64,000 nucleotides of DNA. Source: Lithospermum erythrorhizon (taxonomy: Eukaryota > Streptophyta > Magnoliopsida > Boraginales > Boraginaceae). A program made the translations under genes and the position numbers. The notes beneath the pieces were generated by a model. That model made no database searches and was not told where the DNA came from. It saw only the letters and a list, made by a program, of their open reading frames with translations. The DNA lies in contig JADFUC010000784.1 in NCBI GenBank assembly GCA_019722365.1, positions 1 to 64,000 on the forward strand, read 5' to 3'. This document shows, piece after piece, positions 27,235 to 38,660 of this stretch; position 1 is the stretch's first letter, and every line of letters begins with the position of its first letter.

Positions 27235-27775
27235 AAGGCATATTGCCGTTAGACAGCCGCTACACTCATAACCCAAGCTGCAAATATCGAACGCCTCTTC
27301 TTTGTCTACTAAAATATGAAAGTGACAATCACGTATGTTTACACAACGGGAAGTTTCCCTCGCCGGGAAGGATATCGCGACGCAAAACGGGTTTCAAAAC
27401 GACGAACCGCCTCTACTGCCAGCTATGTCTTTACCTACGACGGCGTGCTATTTCGTGAAAGTCACAAATAAACTCAGATAGCCTCGCCTACCACGAGTCT
27501 CGAATTCATCGCTCTGAAAGCCACCGTCAAGAAAGTGCATCGTCAAGTAATTGGTCGACTTATGTCTCGCTGGGAAAATAACAAACTCTATCTCGGGCTC
27601 ATCATGATTCTCACCAACCACGGAGTCGCAAAGAATAATATTTATAACGGTAGCAAGAGACGATTCGAATCGCATTACGGCTGTTAGACAACTCCCCGAA
27701 AACGAAGTCATTTCCCTTTGGACTTCATGGTATCCGGAAGCAAATCTAGCCTATCCTTTCACTAAAGCGGTCGAC
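27235..27775 (+). pseudogene. Copia RNase H, broken
   Basis: SRYTHNPSCKYRTPLLCLLK (about 27258-27318) matches the start of the copia RNase H region ('SRYTxNPSxxHWxALxxxLRYL'). CLHNGKFP follows. Then EFIALKATVKKVHRQ (about 27505) corresponds to 'SEFIALxxAxKEAEW'. NIIYNGSKRRFESHYG (about 27635-27685) corresponds to 'NxxYNGKxRHIxLRH'. This order and spacing leave little doubt about identity. Frame changes show that it is dead. Confidence 0.75.
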
Positions 27776-28611
27776 AAGCAGTTGTCATCGACACGTCGGC
27801 GATTCGATTAAATCCCCAGTCAAGATAACGCGATATCCTATCGTCAAACTAAGCCATACGATTTCGATTTAATTTCTAAGCATTCTCATCCCTACGGCAC
27901 GCCAGAAATAAGTTTCCATAGCCAATTATTTTGGTGGCGCTCACAGACGCATCACGGATACCGTCAGCATTAAGTTCATAAAGGTGTTATTTTACCACAA
28001 GGATTGATGACATCAAAGAAGAATCACATCCAAATTATTCGTGAAGTACACACTCGACGGACATCGAGCTCGATCTTCCACGCCACCATTCAAGCGCAGA
28101 AGAGAATCGACGGGCATCGCATGATGATTTTCCATAGCCGCTATTTGCAGCGACATACTTGACGGATATTGATCGTGATGACAAGACGGACTTTATGTCC
28201 TTATCCCGGCGATAGCCGCTATCGGTGACGCGACTATACGAAGTTACCTACGCGAAATACATGCGCCGTTTTCATCTATGAAAAGACTTTGCTGGGCTCT
28301 TCTAGAAATGATCATTAGACTCTCAAGTGCAGGCACGTGAGGGCCTTTATAGTGTTCGAGCCAGATCACCTGAACTCAGATAATTTTAGCCGATAATACG
28401 GCCATGTATGTGGGTCCAACCTAAGTCCAATAAGCTCAAGACTTAATTTCAATTATCAGACCGAAGTCGTTCCTTTATTTCAATTACTTCAGAAATTCAA
28501 ATCTGAAAGATATTTACCCCAAGATTCAATCCTTCTTTTATCCGTGATTTTCCTTTATCCTTTCTATTCTTCTTCGCTCATGGCGGATTGTTTACTAAAA
28601 GCGCTGAAAGT

Positions 28612-28812
28612 CAGTTTCATTCTTTTTTTGTCCCACATCGGTAGGAAAGTGAGTCAGAGCCCCTTTTATATTATTCATGAACTTTCAACACCAAAATCGA
28701 GATGCTCCATATATTAAAGGAGCTTCTTTTCAATAAAAAAGTTTTTTGCTCTACAAATTCTGCAAGATTGCTTTTAAGTGCAGTTTCTAAAGTTCTCTAT
28801 CCTAATAGCTGA
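28612..28812 (+). repeat. 3' LTR (part) of the Tork-like element
   Basis: Aligns in ordered blocks with 24262-24492, including TGTCCCACATC, CAACACCAAAATCGAGAT and ATATATTAAAGGAGCTTCTT. The true left edge, next to a polypurine tract, could not be placed. Confidence 0.65.
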
Positions 28813-31146
28813 CATGTTGCTAAGGATGACAAGAACCTCGAGGTTCCGAGGGAAACGATCACAATTCTGGGCATTGCCGATAAAGCCTTTTAAAGAATGG
28901 CCCGTTTATACCACTCAAGACAATTGAAGCTTAAGTTTCATTCTCGGCTTACATTATTATCAATGTTATTATTCATACAGTGTTCATCTCATAAAGATTG
29001 TCTAATTTGAAGTTAAAAGTGGTTTTTTACTTTAAAAAAATGGATGCAAAACTTGGTGGAAAAAGAGGATCATTATCCATTTCATGTTGATTGACCTTCG
29101 GGTGAGAAATTTTGTCTAGGCTGGGGGTGTGAATTTTTTTTAATTATTTATTCAAAACTGTGTTAGCGTGATTCAATGATAAAAATTTGAACTGAACGAT
29201 AGTATATTTTTGGAATATTATGACTTTAGGAAATTTTATTAATCATTAGTTGTTCATTGTGAATCATCCAAAGGAATCATATCTCTTTAAAATTATAAGT
29301 GTAAGACAATATTATTTTTCTAATAATAATATAAACCCATAATTGAGGCCACTGTTAGTCATATATAGATCCAGGCATCAAGGATGTTCTTCACATTATC
29401 AGATTTCAAGTAAAATAGTTTAGCTTCTGTTTTTTCTTTCCATTTTTCTTTTCCTATTTCTTTTTTGAATCAAGGATTTGCTCTTGAAAAAATAGATAAA
29501 GATCTGTAGTTGAGGCAGGTCGGATGACGAAGTGGCATGATTATCTTGTTTTTACAAAGGCGTACCCTTTCATAATAGGTATATTTTTTCTCAAAACTAC
29601 CAATTAATTATTTTTCTAATGTTTTTCAGTACTTATGAAAGAACAAGACCTTATTTTACTCATTAAAAGACCTACAACATAATGTAGTGTGCCACTGTGC
29701 TTGATTGGTTGAAGCCGTTTCTAATATAACACCTTAGTTTCTCATATTATTATACCTTATGGACTGAGTAAGTAAATCCAGGAAAATGACATGAAGAGTA
29801 GTTTTGATCAGTTATTGTATTTTTGCTCCGATTACGTTATCCATGGACTCCATGCAATTTTGAATGTGTGCAAAGGAGATTTTTGAATTTAGATGTATTT
29901 TTCTGGTGAGGTCTCCGTCTTAAAAAGTTTCAGATAATAAATTTTTATTAGAAGTGAAGGTACAATAAGTTAACAATAAACAATATTTTTTATTAGAAAT
30001 ATCATCTTCATCTTGTAGCTAATTGCCTAAATTAATTCAAAGAATCGTGGCTCATATGCGATTCGATCCTCAGAAATGCAAGACCCATACAAGTAAACGA
30101 TCCCTGTGAATTTAATATTTGGTAATTATTTGACATAAAAATTGTTTTTGCCGCTATCCTCTAAACCTAGCCGTTTTATTAGATGTAAAAGTACTAAGAT
30201 GGCCTTCGATTTTGAATCCAGAGTGTTTGAAAATTCAAGAAGTGATAAAATAATCATTTCAGATTCTTTTTACTACTCCCTTGTGATCTTCAAGTTATTT
30301 CCACCCCACCCCTATTATCGGGTGCTTGATTTTTGTCAAATTCTGTCGGGCTTCAATTCGCCTCCTCCTCAAATCCTCGACTGCATATCCCATTTAAATT
30401 ACTACGCAAAGCCTTGTAGCCTTCACCACATGTAATGTAGATGATAAAGGATGAGGTGCGGGGCGGAGTCGCTAAGTGATGGTCGTGACCGACAGAATCG
30501 TAATGGCTGGGTCGCATGGCAAAATGACAATTTTCTACCTACTTAAAATTTCCTCAAACGGTATCATTAAAAATCGATTGACATGATAGTACGTTCACAT
30601 CTAAAAAAAATAATATTTTAGAGTCTATAAAGCAACTCAGGTTTAGAGGATTGCAGCAAAAATAATTTTTATTTCACCAATTTCTAAAATATCAACACTC
30701 AAAAGAGCTTCCAAATCATTTATAAACAATTTGCACTTTGGCATCAATTACGCGACCATTCGATCACCGATGCCACTTACAAGGTCCCAAATTTTCAAAT
30801 GACTTCTCAATTACTCTGAATAATTTCAACAATTAACTATCCTCTCTTTATTTGAATATTGCACAAAATCAATTTCGCGGTTAAAATCAACTAAATCTGA
30901 TCGACACAAATAATCCTTCCAAAGTACCTGAGCATCTTAAGGATCGAATGTGAAGTCACTTTTTATGCTACATTAAATGTAAACAGAAACATAAAATTCA
31001 AATTATTTGTATACGTATGTTATTACTCAATTGCAAGACTATGAAACCTTACCACTGTACTACTATTTTATATTAAATTCGTGGAAGCAAGAAAATATTT
31101 TTATATTTCCAGTAACGTTTTATTTTTATCATGTTTTGAATGTCAG
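28813..31146. other. Region upstream of the visible NPF exons; no first exon recognised
   Basis: AT-rich sequence with poly-T tracts. An open frame at 30142-30435 has no NPF-like content. The acceptor at 31141-31146 (TGTCAG) requires an upstream exon ending in phase 1, and none could be identified here. The promoter and N-terminal exon of the NPF gene may lie in this stretch, or the gene may be rearranged (see 31429-31468). Confidence 0.5.
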
Positions 31147-31364
31147 GTCTTATATTTAGTCAAACTTTGGCTGATAACACCCTGGTTATTGTCCTGATCA
31201 CTTATTTAAAAGAAGAGTGGAACCAAAGTCTTCGGCTTGCAGCGGCAATTGTAAATTTCAGGGAATTTTATACCGAAATATCCAAAGTTTATGTTGCACA
31301 CCTTTCGGACGAGTACTTCGGTCGTTTCCCGGCTGTGCTATGGTTAACTGGGTCTTACACTCTC
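31147..31364 (+). CDS. NPF (NRT1/PTR family) transporter, first recognisable exon
   Basis: NPF proteins are 12-helix major-facilitator carriers of the plasma membrane or tonoplast that move nitrate, peptides or hormones. This exon encodes 72 codons plus a split codon: GLIFSQTLADNTLVIVLITYL (helix 1), AAAIVNF, then VYVAHLSDEYFGRFPAVLWL and SYTL. These match the NPF pattern 'AAxIVNxxxGxxxxxxxxxAxxxDxxxGRFxxxxxxxxxYxxGL'. The acceptor is TGTCAG at 31141-31146 and the donor GTAAGT at 31365. The exon enters in phase 1 and leaves in phase 0, as the next exon needs. The ExxER proton-coupling motif usual in helix 1 is not visible here; QTLAD stands near that position. The N-terminal exon is missing. 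The substrate cannot be inferred. Confidence 0.8.
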
Positions 31365-31428
31365 GTAAGTCGATCATCACATTTTAATTAACGTACTTTG
31401 TCAAATTTAGTTTTCAATTATCGTAGAT

Positions 31429-31468
31429 ATGATGGAACCAGAGGGAAGGAATGCCCCTTTAGATTTTG
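31429..31468 (+). other. Possible displaced first exon of the NPF gene
   Basis: Starting at ATGATG, it reads MMEPEGRNAPLDF and ends TTTTG before GTAAGT (31469), leaving phase 1 with a G. That is exactly the phase the acceptor at 31146 requires, and joining would give a Gly before LIFSQ. But it lies 64 bp downstream of the exon it should precede. Read as an internal exon from an acceptor at 31426 it meets an immediate stop. Thirteen codons is short, so chance is possible. Confidence 0.3.
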
Positions 31469-32003
31469 GTAAGTTATTATGTAATTTATGTATAAATTAA
31501 ATGCTAAACAAAGATCTTGAGCAAATGGTGGGAAGTTATACTTTTATTTAACCAGCCTGGTGCAATTCTTCTACCTAGGATTCTTTTTCTTCAGTGTTTT
31601 TGGTTGATTTAACGTACTTTTAGTTCAATATTTTTTCAATTTGGCCACTCCTACTTTCACTTTAAAAATTTTGCCCCCCATTTATTTCTATCCTGATTCC
31701 ATCCCTAGTCATAGATAAACTTTGGTACCTCAATTAACACCGTTTTTGGTACCCTTCTTAACATGTGTAACATCAAATTGAATTAAAATAATTTTGGAAG
31801 GAGTAAAACTTATGAAATATTTTGATCATAATTTTTTCATCAGTGAATAAGATTTGACCCTAATTAGTTTTTCAAGTAAATTTTGAAATTTACTAAAATA
31901 TTAATCTTGATAAAATATAAAGATAAAATAAATCAAATGTAGTATATCAATTTTACAATTATTAAATAAAAAATAAAACAAATTTATGATCAAATTTTAT
32001 CGG

Positions 32004-33697
32004 TGATACTGGCATATCAGTTTAAAGATCCTAAGCCTATTAGTTGCGCTTATCGATCAGCTATATTAGGCTTAAGATATTATTCTCGACTATATTATAG
32101 ACATCTTTATTGTAATCAACAACACATTATTCATCAATAAAATCTATATTTATATTTTAACATGGAATCAGAGTAAGTTCGATCCTATAAATTTTTGAAA
32201 TAATTTTTCTGTCAAGGATGGAGGCAATCATACCATGAAATAAACACCACCGACAATTCTTTTTTTCTATTCGATTTCTTATTTTCCAAAATCTTAAACC
32301 ATGCAACCTGTTTTACTTTCCTTCAAATGTGATCACCATTATTATTAATTTTTTTTTTTTGGCTTTAACGTGATTCATCCATGTGATGTAATCGATCAGC
32401 CAATACTTTAGTTTTATTATTCTTGATTATCGCATAGTTTTATAAAGATAAAATATTTTTAAAATAAATAAAAATGTCAGATATCAATTTTACAATTATT
32501 AAATAAAGAATAACAAAATTATGATGAAATTTTATCGAGATAGATCCGTATATCGCTTCTGCTTATCCCAGTTATTAGTTTAGGTTTGGCTGTTACCGGT
32601 ACCGCGATTGCCGCCTCCAGCTATATTAGGTTTAGTAAGTTATTATTGCCTATATTATGCATTAATTTTATTGTAATTAACAACACATTATTCATCTCTA
32701 TATTTATATTTTAACATGAAATCAGAGTAAGTTCGATCCTAAAAAATTTTGAAATAATTTTTTCCACAAGGGATGGCAGCTGCACCGCCTACGAATAACC
32801 ACCGCTCTGGACAATTCTTTTTTTCTATTCGATTTCTTATTTTCCAAAATCTTAAACCATGCAACCTGTTTTACTTTCCTTCAAATGTCATCACCCATTA
32901 TTAACAATTTTTAAGTGTTTTAACTTGGATTCATCCATTGATGATCATTAGCTAATACTTTTAGTTTATTATTCTTGATAATCGTGATAGATTTCTTTCT
33001 AAATTTCAAATTCAAGAATTTGTTTTCAATGTTCGAGTGTTTATCGTAACCACTCATATATTACTATTTTTGTTTTCGATATCCTTCTCGTATGAAAAGG
33101 ATTTTTATTTCATATTCGTTCTAACGCCTGTATAATCTCTCTTTTCAATTTTATTATTATTATTATCCGCGATCCAACGATGCCGACCTATCGTCTGTCG
33201 TAGCCTATACATTACTGTTCTAAGCGAAATTCAATACACACTTACTGGTATTTGTAGATACGTTTGAGAACTTATTTTGTATGTTGATATGACCGGATAT
33301 CGGTTTAAATATCTGAGGAACAGATTTAATATCTCAGCTCTTATACGATTGCTTCCAATAATCCAATAAAGAATCCTATCTACTATCCTACGGTTAAATT
33401 TTTATTACGACTGCAGTCAGAATGCTTCAAGCAACCAATCGACGACTACGACATCTTAGGTTTTCAAAAACGCATTTACATATCACAGACGCCTCCAACT
33501 CGGCGAACAGACAGATACATCGAGAAATCATTTAAAGATCCCAAGTCTATTAATTCGTGGCTTATCATATCGGGGTCGCGATTATCGTCCAGCTTATATT
33601 AGGGTTTATCGTTATTATTTGCCTATAAATATAGACGTCTTTATTGTAACCAACATCACAATTATTATCAATAAAACACTCCCTCTACATTTTAACA
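32004..33697 (+). mobile_element. TRIM-like array: LTR-internal-LTR-internal-LTR
   Basis: Three related LTRs (about 32004-32162, 32541-32716 and 33513-33697; 160-185 bp) share TTTAAAGATCC, AGCTATATTAGG, TTTATTGTAATCAACA and the end TATTTTAACA. LTRs 1 and 2 are directly followed by TGGAATCAGAGTAAG and TGAAATCAGAGTAAG, decayed initiator-Met primer sites (TGGTATCAGAGC). Both leaders then share a long block from AATTCTTTTTTTCTATTCG to TTTCCTTCAAATGT. The first internal region is under 400 bp with no coding motif, as in terminal-repeat retrotransposons in miniature. The second has about 500 bp extra. A deleted copia element is the alternative. Confidence 0.65.
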
Positions 33698-34005
33698 AAG
33701 TTTCCATTCCAAAAAGAATAAAATGTTTGAACTATTGTTGGTTGGGGAGGACATATAGATTCATCATTCTAAGACTTTAAGGAAAAAGCGTTGTGCGTAA
33801 AACCCAGCCTGAGCAGGAAAACAAGTGGCTCCGCCTAATTGCTAAATTTCAAAATCGATTTTTACTCTAAAATTACTTTAAATCGCGCGAAAAGCTGCTA
33901 GATATTGAATTGGCACGTTAAAATAGCGACCTAATTGGCTGGCACCAACGCCAAGCAACTCTCGCTACGCTTAACCTTTTATAACAATGTATTTTATTTT
34001 TGTAG

Positions 34006-34493
34006 GGATTGGTGATGTTATGGGTGTTAGAGGCTCACAATACCTACAACACCAAGATGTTGTATCTGGCCTTGTTCTTTATCTCTTTAGGCAAAGCAGG
34101 AGATGTTGTGTTAAAATCATTTATTAGTGACCAACTTAGGGTAAATGAGCCATCTAAAAAAGTTGATGAAGATCTTATAGAAGGAAGAACAAAGGTTTGG
34201 CGTGGCTTCCCATGGATCTTAGCAGCTGGAATAGCTTCATTCTTGAATGCTTCATGGGAAGCATACTCAATTTTATTAACAATTATATTAGGAGTAGAAT
34301 TATTGGGATTTTGGTCGGGCAAACCTCTCTATGCTTATCAGTTCATAGAAACTGAGAGTGCCTGGAAAAAGATTTACTATGTTGGAAAAGCTGCATTCTT
34401 GAAGAGGCATCTTCCTAATCCAAAGTCAGCAGGGGAATTCTATGAGAATACAAAAGATCATAATCCTTTAAAGCCAAACATCTTCTTTTTCAG
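34006..34493 (+). CDS. NPF transporter, central exon
   Basis: Starts after TTTTTGTAG in phase 0 with GLVMLWVLEA, the usual NPF text after 'YxxG', and runs open for 162 codons plus two bases. Recognisable pieces are LALFFISLGKAG (family: 'LALxxLGxGG'), SFISDQLR (family 'AFGADQFD'), the helix-rich stretch WRGFPWILAAGIASFLNASW, and the loop AAFLKRHLPNP. It ends at FFFR. The donor GTATGC at 34494 splits an Arg codon. Joined to the exon at 45976, the protein reads FFFRWLDKAAMV, the highly conserved NPF 'FRFLDKAAI' motif. The open frame seen to 34530 is intron read-through. It is more divergent than typical NPF exons, but without stops. Confidence 0.88.
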
Positions 34494-35838
34494 GTATGCC
34501 TTTCAAATTAATATTATGTCCTTCTATTAGTTGTCTGTCAACTCTAATAAAACCATACTTGTTTGGAGTCTATAGAATATGTAACCAAGTTAATTAGTCA
34601 CTATTCCCTTATGATTGATCGAAATCCTTTTATTAAAATATCGGAACCTTGAATTGAAGTTTGGCTGAATAACTGCAACCTTTTTTTGCCGTATCCATGT
34701 GAATGATATGGATTATATAGATACCTGTCATGAAAATTACAGAATACCATATTGTATCATTAAATGTACAGTTGTCCTACACTTTCGTGTCACGGCTGCT
34801 AGTACACCCGAAACATTAAAAAAAATATGAAATTAATATTCTATCTTCCCTATTTATAAGTACAGTGTTTGAGAAAATTTTATTTGGAAGCAAAATAGTT
34901 ATTTTATGTACTTTTTTACTAATTGGGCGCGCTTTTAGTCCCACTTTTAGTGTGGAGTTTTTATCCAATGTTATTAGTCTGGTTCTTCTATAAATTTCCT
35001 GACATAGTATTTTGAAAGAAAATTTTATATTTGAGGGAGTTAATGTTCATTTTTTGTTGTTGGACAAATAGTTAATATTACCACACTCACTAAAAAATCA
35101 TACAATATTCTATTAGTATATATATATGGAAATTTTCTTTAGGTTTGGAGTCAATTTTTTTGGAACGATTCCCGAAATTAAATTAAAACATTAAAAATGT
35201 GACTTTATTCAATATTGAAAGTAAATATAATTGATATATAATATACACTTAAATTAATTAGATATAATCTTTATTCAAACGGTTGTTGGCATCAATTTTT
35301 ACGAAAACATGAATTTAGCAATTTATTGAAAAAAAATGATATGATGGAATTTTTGAGGAATTTTAATCGAAGATTGATTATAAAATAAGTTTGTGATTCA
35401 CTTTCAATTAATAATTAACACATTTGATATAAATCACACGTCCATTTAATACCGTAATTAAGAATCTGGAAAAGTTCCGATGAAAAAACTCCGGAAGAGA
35501 GAAATTTCCATATATATCATTTGAGAAAAGTCTAGATGGCTAAAGCTTGTCTGGAGCTTTGAATAAAAGCTTGTCCAAGAAGTTTTGGATAAAGCTTCTC
35601 CACGAAGCCTTCAATGTTTGTGGATTGTCACTCCAATAAATGGAAGAAACAAGAATTCCTCTCTAATAGGAGTATATATTATTCCAACCATACTACATAC
35701 TACTGCTTTGTTCCATATCGTACTAAACATTTCAACATACAACTACTTTGTTCCTTTACATAATCGAATACTACTAATAATTTATCTAAAACTAGTAAAT
35801 ACTAGTTAATAAATTCTCTTGGCCTATTTTGCAAATTG

Positions 35839-35850
35839 TGGTATCAGAGT
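35839..35850 (+). promoter_or_regulatory. Retrotransposon primer-binding site (initiator-Met tRNA)
   Basis: TGGTATCAGAGT lies a few bases after a CA-type LTR end and differs from the canonical site at the last base only. This is where reverse transcription would be primed. Confidence 0.85.
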
Positions 35851-35866
35851 GAGGTTCAAATACATA

Positions 35867-35922
35867 TTGGGCGTGATACATCATGGCACGCTGCAATCGT
35901 AATATCAGTATGTCACGCCCAA
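35867..35922 (+). repeat. 10-bp perfect inverted repeat in the retrotransposon leader
   Basis: TTGGGCGTGA (35867-35876) and TCACGCCCAA (35913-35922) form a perfect 10-bp stem with a 36-base loop, 16 bases after the primer-binding site. In retroelement RNA this position is typical of packaging or dimerisation structures, but that role is inference here. Confidence 0.8.
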
Positions 35923-36559
35923 TTTTTACGGGAGAATATTATTATTGTTGGTCCAAGAAAATGAGGATATAGTTCTTGTCCCATATTATTGTTTAGTCCA
36001 AGAAAAATAGAGGATATAAGTTACTTGTCAGGAATTATGGGATTTAGTTAACAGGTGTGTAAGTATACCCTCTAATATGTGTTTCCTATTACCAGTAGAG
36101 AAGACGTAAAAGGAGAAGGAAATAGAGGATAAAAAAGCAAAATATTACCAAGCCCTCTGTGATTTTTACATATGCCTTGGATAACCCAAGCTTTTAACAT
36201 CCAAGGAGGCATGGGATACCTAAACAAGGTTTTTGAAGGTAGTGTAGGTACCGTTGTTGGGCTTTAGCACCCATGTAAGGGATTTTAAAATACAATGAGT
36301 ATGAGACAACTAAGCTATCTCGCCAGTTTAGATTTCTAACTTTATCTTTCCCCAACAATTTGCATATAAATTAATAAAATTAAAAATGGTAAAAGTACGT
36401 TGAAAATGTAAAGTGTGAGTAAAATTGGTATATATAATTGGTTGGTTAGTTAATTTAATAAGAAAAAATAGTCGAAAGTAGATTGAAAATGTAAAATCTG
36501 ATTTATCTTGGAGCAATATGAAATATTTTTAAAATAAAAAGTGCGTAAAAAGAAATGTA

Positions 36560-37060
36560 AAAAAGCGATTAGAATCTTATACTAAACTGAGAGATAGTAA
36601 ATCAATAGAGAGCCTATGGTGAAGATATTTTGGATAATAGGGTAGTTGAAAAATTCTAATTAGTATTACAGAATAATATGACCCAATAGTTACTATCGTG
36701 AGGAAACTAATGATATATCAACTCTGTCAGTAACAGATTTGGTCCACTCTCTAGATGCATACAAAAGGAATTAAAAGGAAAGATGTAGAGGATTTATCGA
36801 AAAATACATTTTAGTCTAAATTAGATTGGTGGAAGAAATTTTGAAGGAGGAGAAACATCTGGAAGTGGAAGAATTAATACATATCGGAGAAAGGAGAATT
36901 GTCCTGTCGATACTGTAAAACAACTATTGATGCTGAAAAAGATTATTGGCGTAAGAAAAGGCCTCAATGCAATTTTTACAAAAGATTTGACCACCTAGAA
37001 AAAAAATTGTCACTCCAAAAATAAAGCATCAGAAGCTACTGTTTTTTTCTTGTAAATTAG
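36560..37060 (+). pseudogene. Copia gag relic with zinc knuckle
   Basis: Plus-strand text across frames follows copia gag: VVEKF..., then STLSVTDLVHSLDAYKRN (family 'dLsxxsLxELxxxLxAxExR'), then a basic stretch. Next come CRYCKTTIDAEKDYWRKKRP and QCNFYKRFDHLEKK (36904-37010), two halves of the doubled knuckle 'CxxCKKxxHxxKDCWxxxxPQCxxCxxFGHxxxxC'. Several Cys codons are mutated and stops are present. Gag would package the element RNA. Confidence 0.65.
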
Positions 37061-38439
37061 CAATGAAGAGTACGATTCACATGAAAATTGCAATTACGAA
37101 TACGGATATCGAGTATTCACGATATCCCAATGCAAAAATTAGCTAGCCAGTTAGAGTAAGTCTTCTGAAGAGAAAGTACTTGAGAATGTTGTGATATGAG
37201 GTTGAACCACAGGCTTTCTTGTGAAAGTTTGGGTCGGATGTCGCTGATGATTCATGCTTGAGCATGGGGCTAACTTGAAGGATAAGCCAGAATAACTTTT
37301 ATTTTATGCAATTTATTTTCGGCTCTAAGCCTTGTTGGTCTGGCGAAAATGATTCATTGGATCTTTTAGGCTGGATTAGACTTCTTTCTGCCCAGGTTAA
37401 GTAAGGATGGTTTAGTCCTTGAGTGGTGATCTTTGAAACAGCGCCTTTTCATAAGCGGGTTCGGGGAAAGCCCAAGTCTCAGCAGCCAGGTCAGGGTGCT
37501 GCTGGCGTGGGACACAGAAAGTGGCCGACCACCCAGGGTGAGTAAACTCCGACGATCAGTCAAATTATCGAGCAGAATATAGTAGGATATAGGAAGTGAT
37601 GCCCCAAGGGATCGGTATTTTTTTGCTTATGCAGTTTCGTGCTGAGGGGGATATTTATGAAATCTTGGCTAAATGATCTTTTCTTGGATCAACAGCATTG
37701 TATGGAAAAGGGCTTTGTTCTCAGATCTTTTAGGGTAAAAGGTAGTACAGAAGTTTACTCTCATAACCGTCACTTTGAGAGAATGGTGGGGTGAAGAAAT
37801 GGAGTATTTTCGATACATTTAATTGGAGGACCATTCTTGAATCTATTTGATTCTTGGATAATCCTAAGTGTTCGGGCCAGTATGCAGCGGTTTGGCTCTG
37901 TGAGTTTGACACAAACGACGTTGAATCACGATTTATTATGAATTGACATGAATCGAGAGGCCACCTTTACGCAATTTTCTCTCACGCCGAGAAAGGAATC
38001 ATATTCGTTAGTTTAGTAAAATTACTTATAAAGGTGACTTTAAAATAAAATTCGTTGTACTATTTTCCTTAACTACTATATTTGTTCACACTTCATAACT
38101 TTTCTTTTCTTCGTCATGATCACCTTAACTTCCAACTTTCCATACATTCCTTCCGTCTTTCATCTCTCTTCGTTTTCAAAAGGTACGCTCGTTAAGCCGT
38201 GTTGGCATAGCCAGGCTACGTGGTTCCACTGACTTGGATTAAATCGTTTTCTTTTTTTACATTCACTATAGGTGGTTTAGGCGATTTACAGGCTTAGTAT
38301 CTGACTTGGGTGAGGATTCATGGGAGGCCCCGATCTATTTGGGTTTTCGATTTAGAAGATTTTGAGGGGTTTTGGGGGTTTTGTTTCGCGGGTTTCGATC
38401 GATTTAGGGATTTTGATTTCTTGGTTTTTTGGTAAATGA

Positions 38440-38660
38440 GCCGAGTACGTGTGGGGTTAAGGATTGAGCCACTAGAGGATTTTCCGGTAGCACGTGATTG
38501 TGTTTTACTTTGAAATTACATGGGTGTTAAGCTTGAGGTCGTTTTACTTTGGTACATTGATTTTCAGGGCAATTCCGCTGAGGAAACATGGGAGGTTCCT
38601 AGGAATGAGGACTCGCCCGTGGTGGTAAATGGATTGCAGATCCGCTTGCGTTTTGTAGGC
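38440..38660 (+). pseudogene. Possible chromodomain end of a gypsy chromovirus integrase
   Basis: The plus strand reads EPLEDFPVARDC, then VVLLWYIDFQGNSAEETWEV. This resembles the chromodomain tail 'VKVxWxxxSxEEATWExExxM' of plant chromoviruses, with an aligned 'xPxxIxDR' upstream. No other part of such an element was found nearby, and the match is short. It may be unrelated to the antisense gypsy element to its right. Confidence 0.3.

Larger units (their letters stand above)
24262..28812 (+). mobile_element. Decayed Ty1/copia element, Tork-like, with two LTRs
   Basis: Related LTR sequences flank a copia pol relic in the normal order integrase, reverse transcriptase, RNase H on the plus strand. 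The size, about 4.5 kb, is close to the usual 5 kb. The LTRs differ at many sites and pol has many stops, so it is old and inactive. A relic of the GAG-pre-integrase region (CDLRPMFGTVD, similar to the 'LWHxRLGH' segment) lies at about 25290-25330. Confidence 0.75.
31365..34005 (+). other. NPF intron (2,641 bp) with TRIM-like array
   Basis: Begins GTAAGT (31365) and ends TTTTTGTAG (34005). It holds a possible displaced exon (31429-31468) and a three-LTR array (32004-33697). The stretch 31590-31760 (TTCAATTTGGCCACTCC and similar) resembles non-autonomous transposon DNA common in plants. Confidence 0.75.
35480..37090 (+). mobile_element. Ty1/copia element, 5' part (LTR, primer site, gag relic)
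   Basis: An LTR of roughly 350 bp ends near 35833. TGGTATCAGAGT at 35839-35850 follows, matching 11 of the 12 bases TGGTATCAGAGC complementary to initiator-Met tRNA. A leader with a hairpin and a decayed gag come next. Nothing recognisable as its pol or 3' LTR follows, so it is truncated or interrupted. It has the same orientation as the host gene. The left LTR edge is uncertain. Confidence 0.65.

Noticed and set aside
30142..30435. 97-codon plus-strand open frame upstream of the NPF exons
   Set aside because: Its translation has no NPF or other known motif, and no suitable phase-1 donor was found in it.
31427..31468. Internal NPF exon between 31364 and 34006
   Set aside because: Read in the needed phase it starts ATA TGA, an immediate stop, and the flanking exons already join into conserved NPF text without it.
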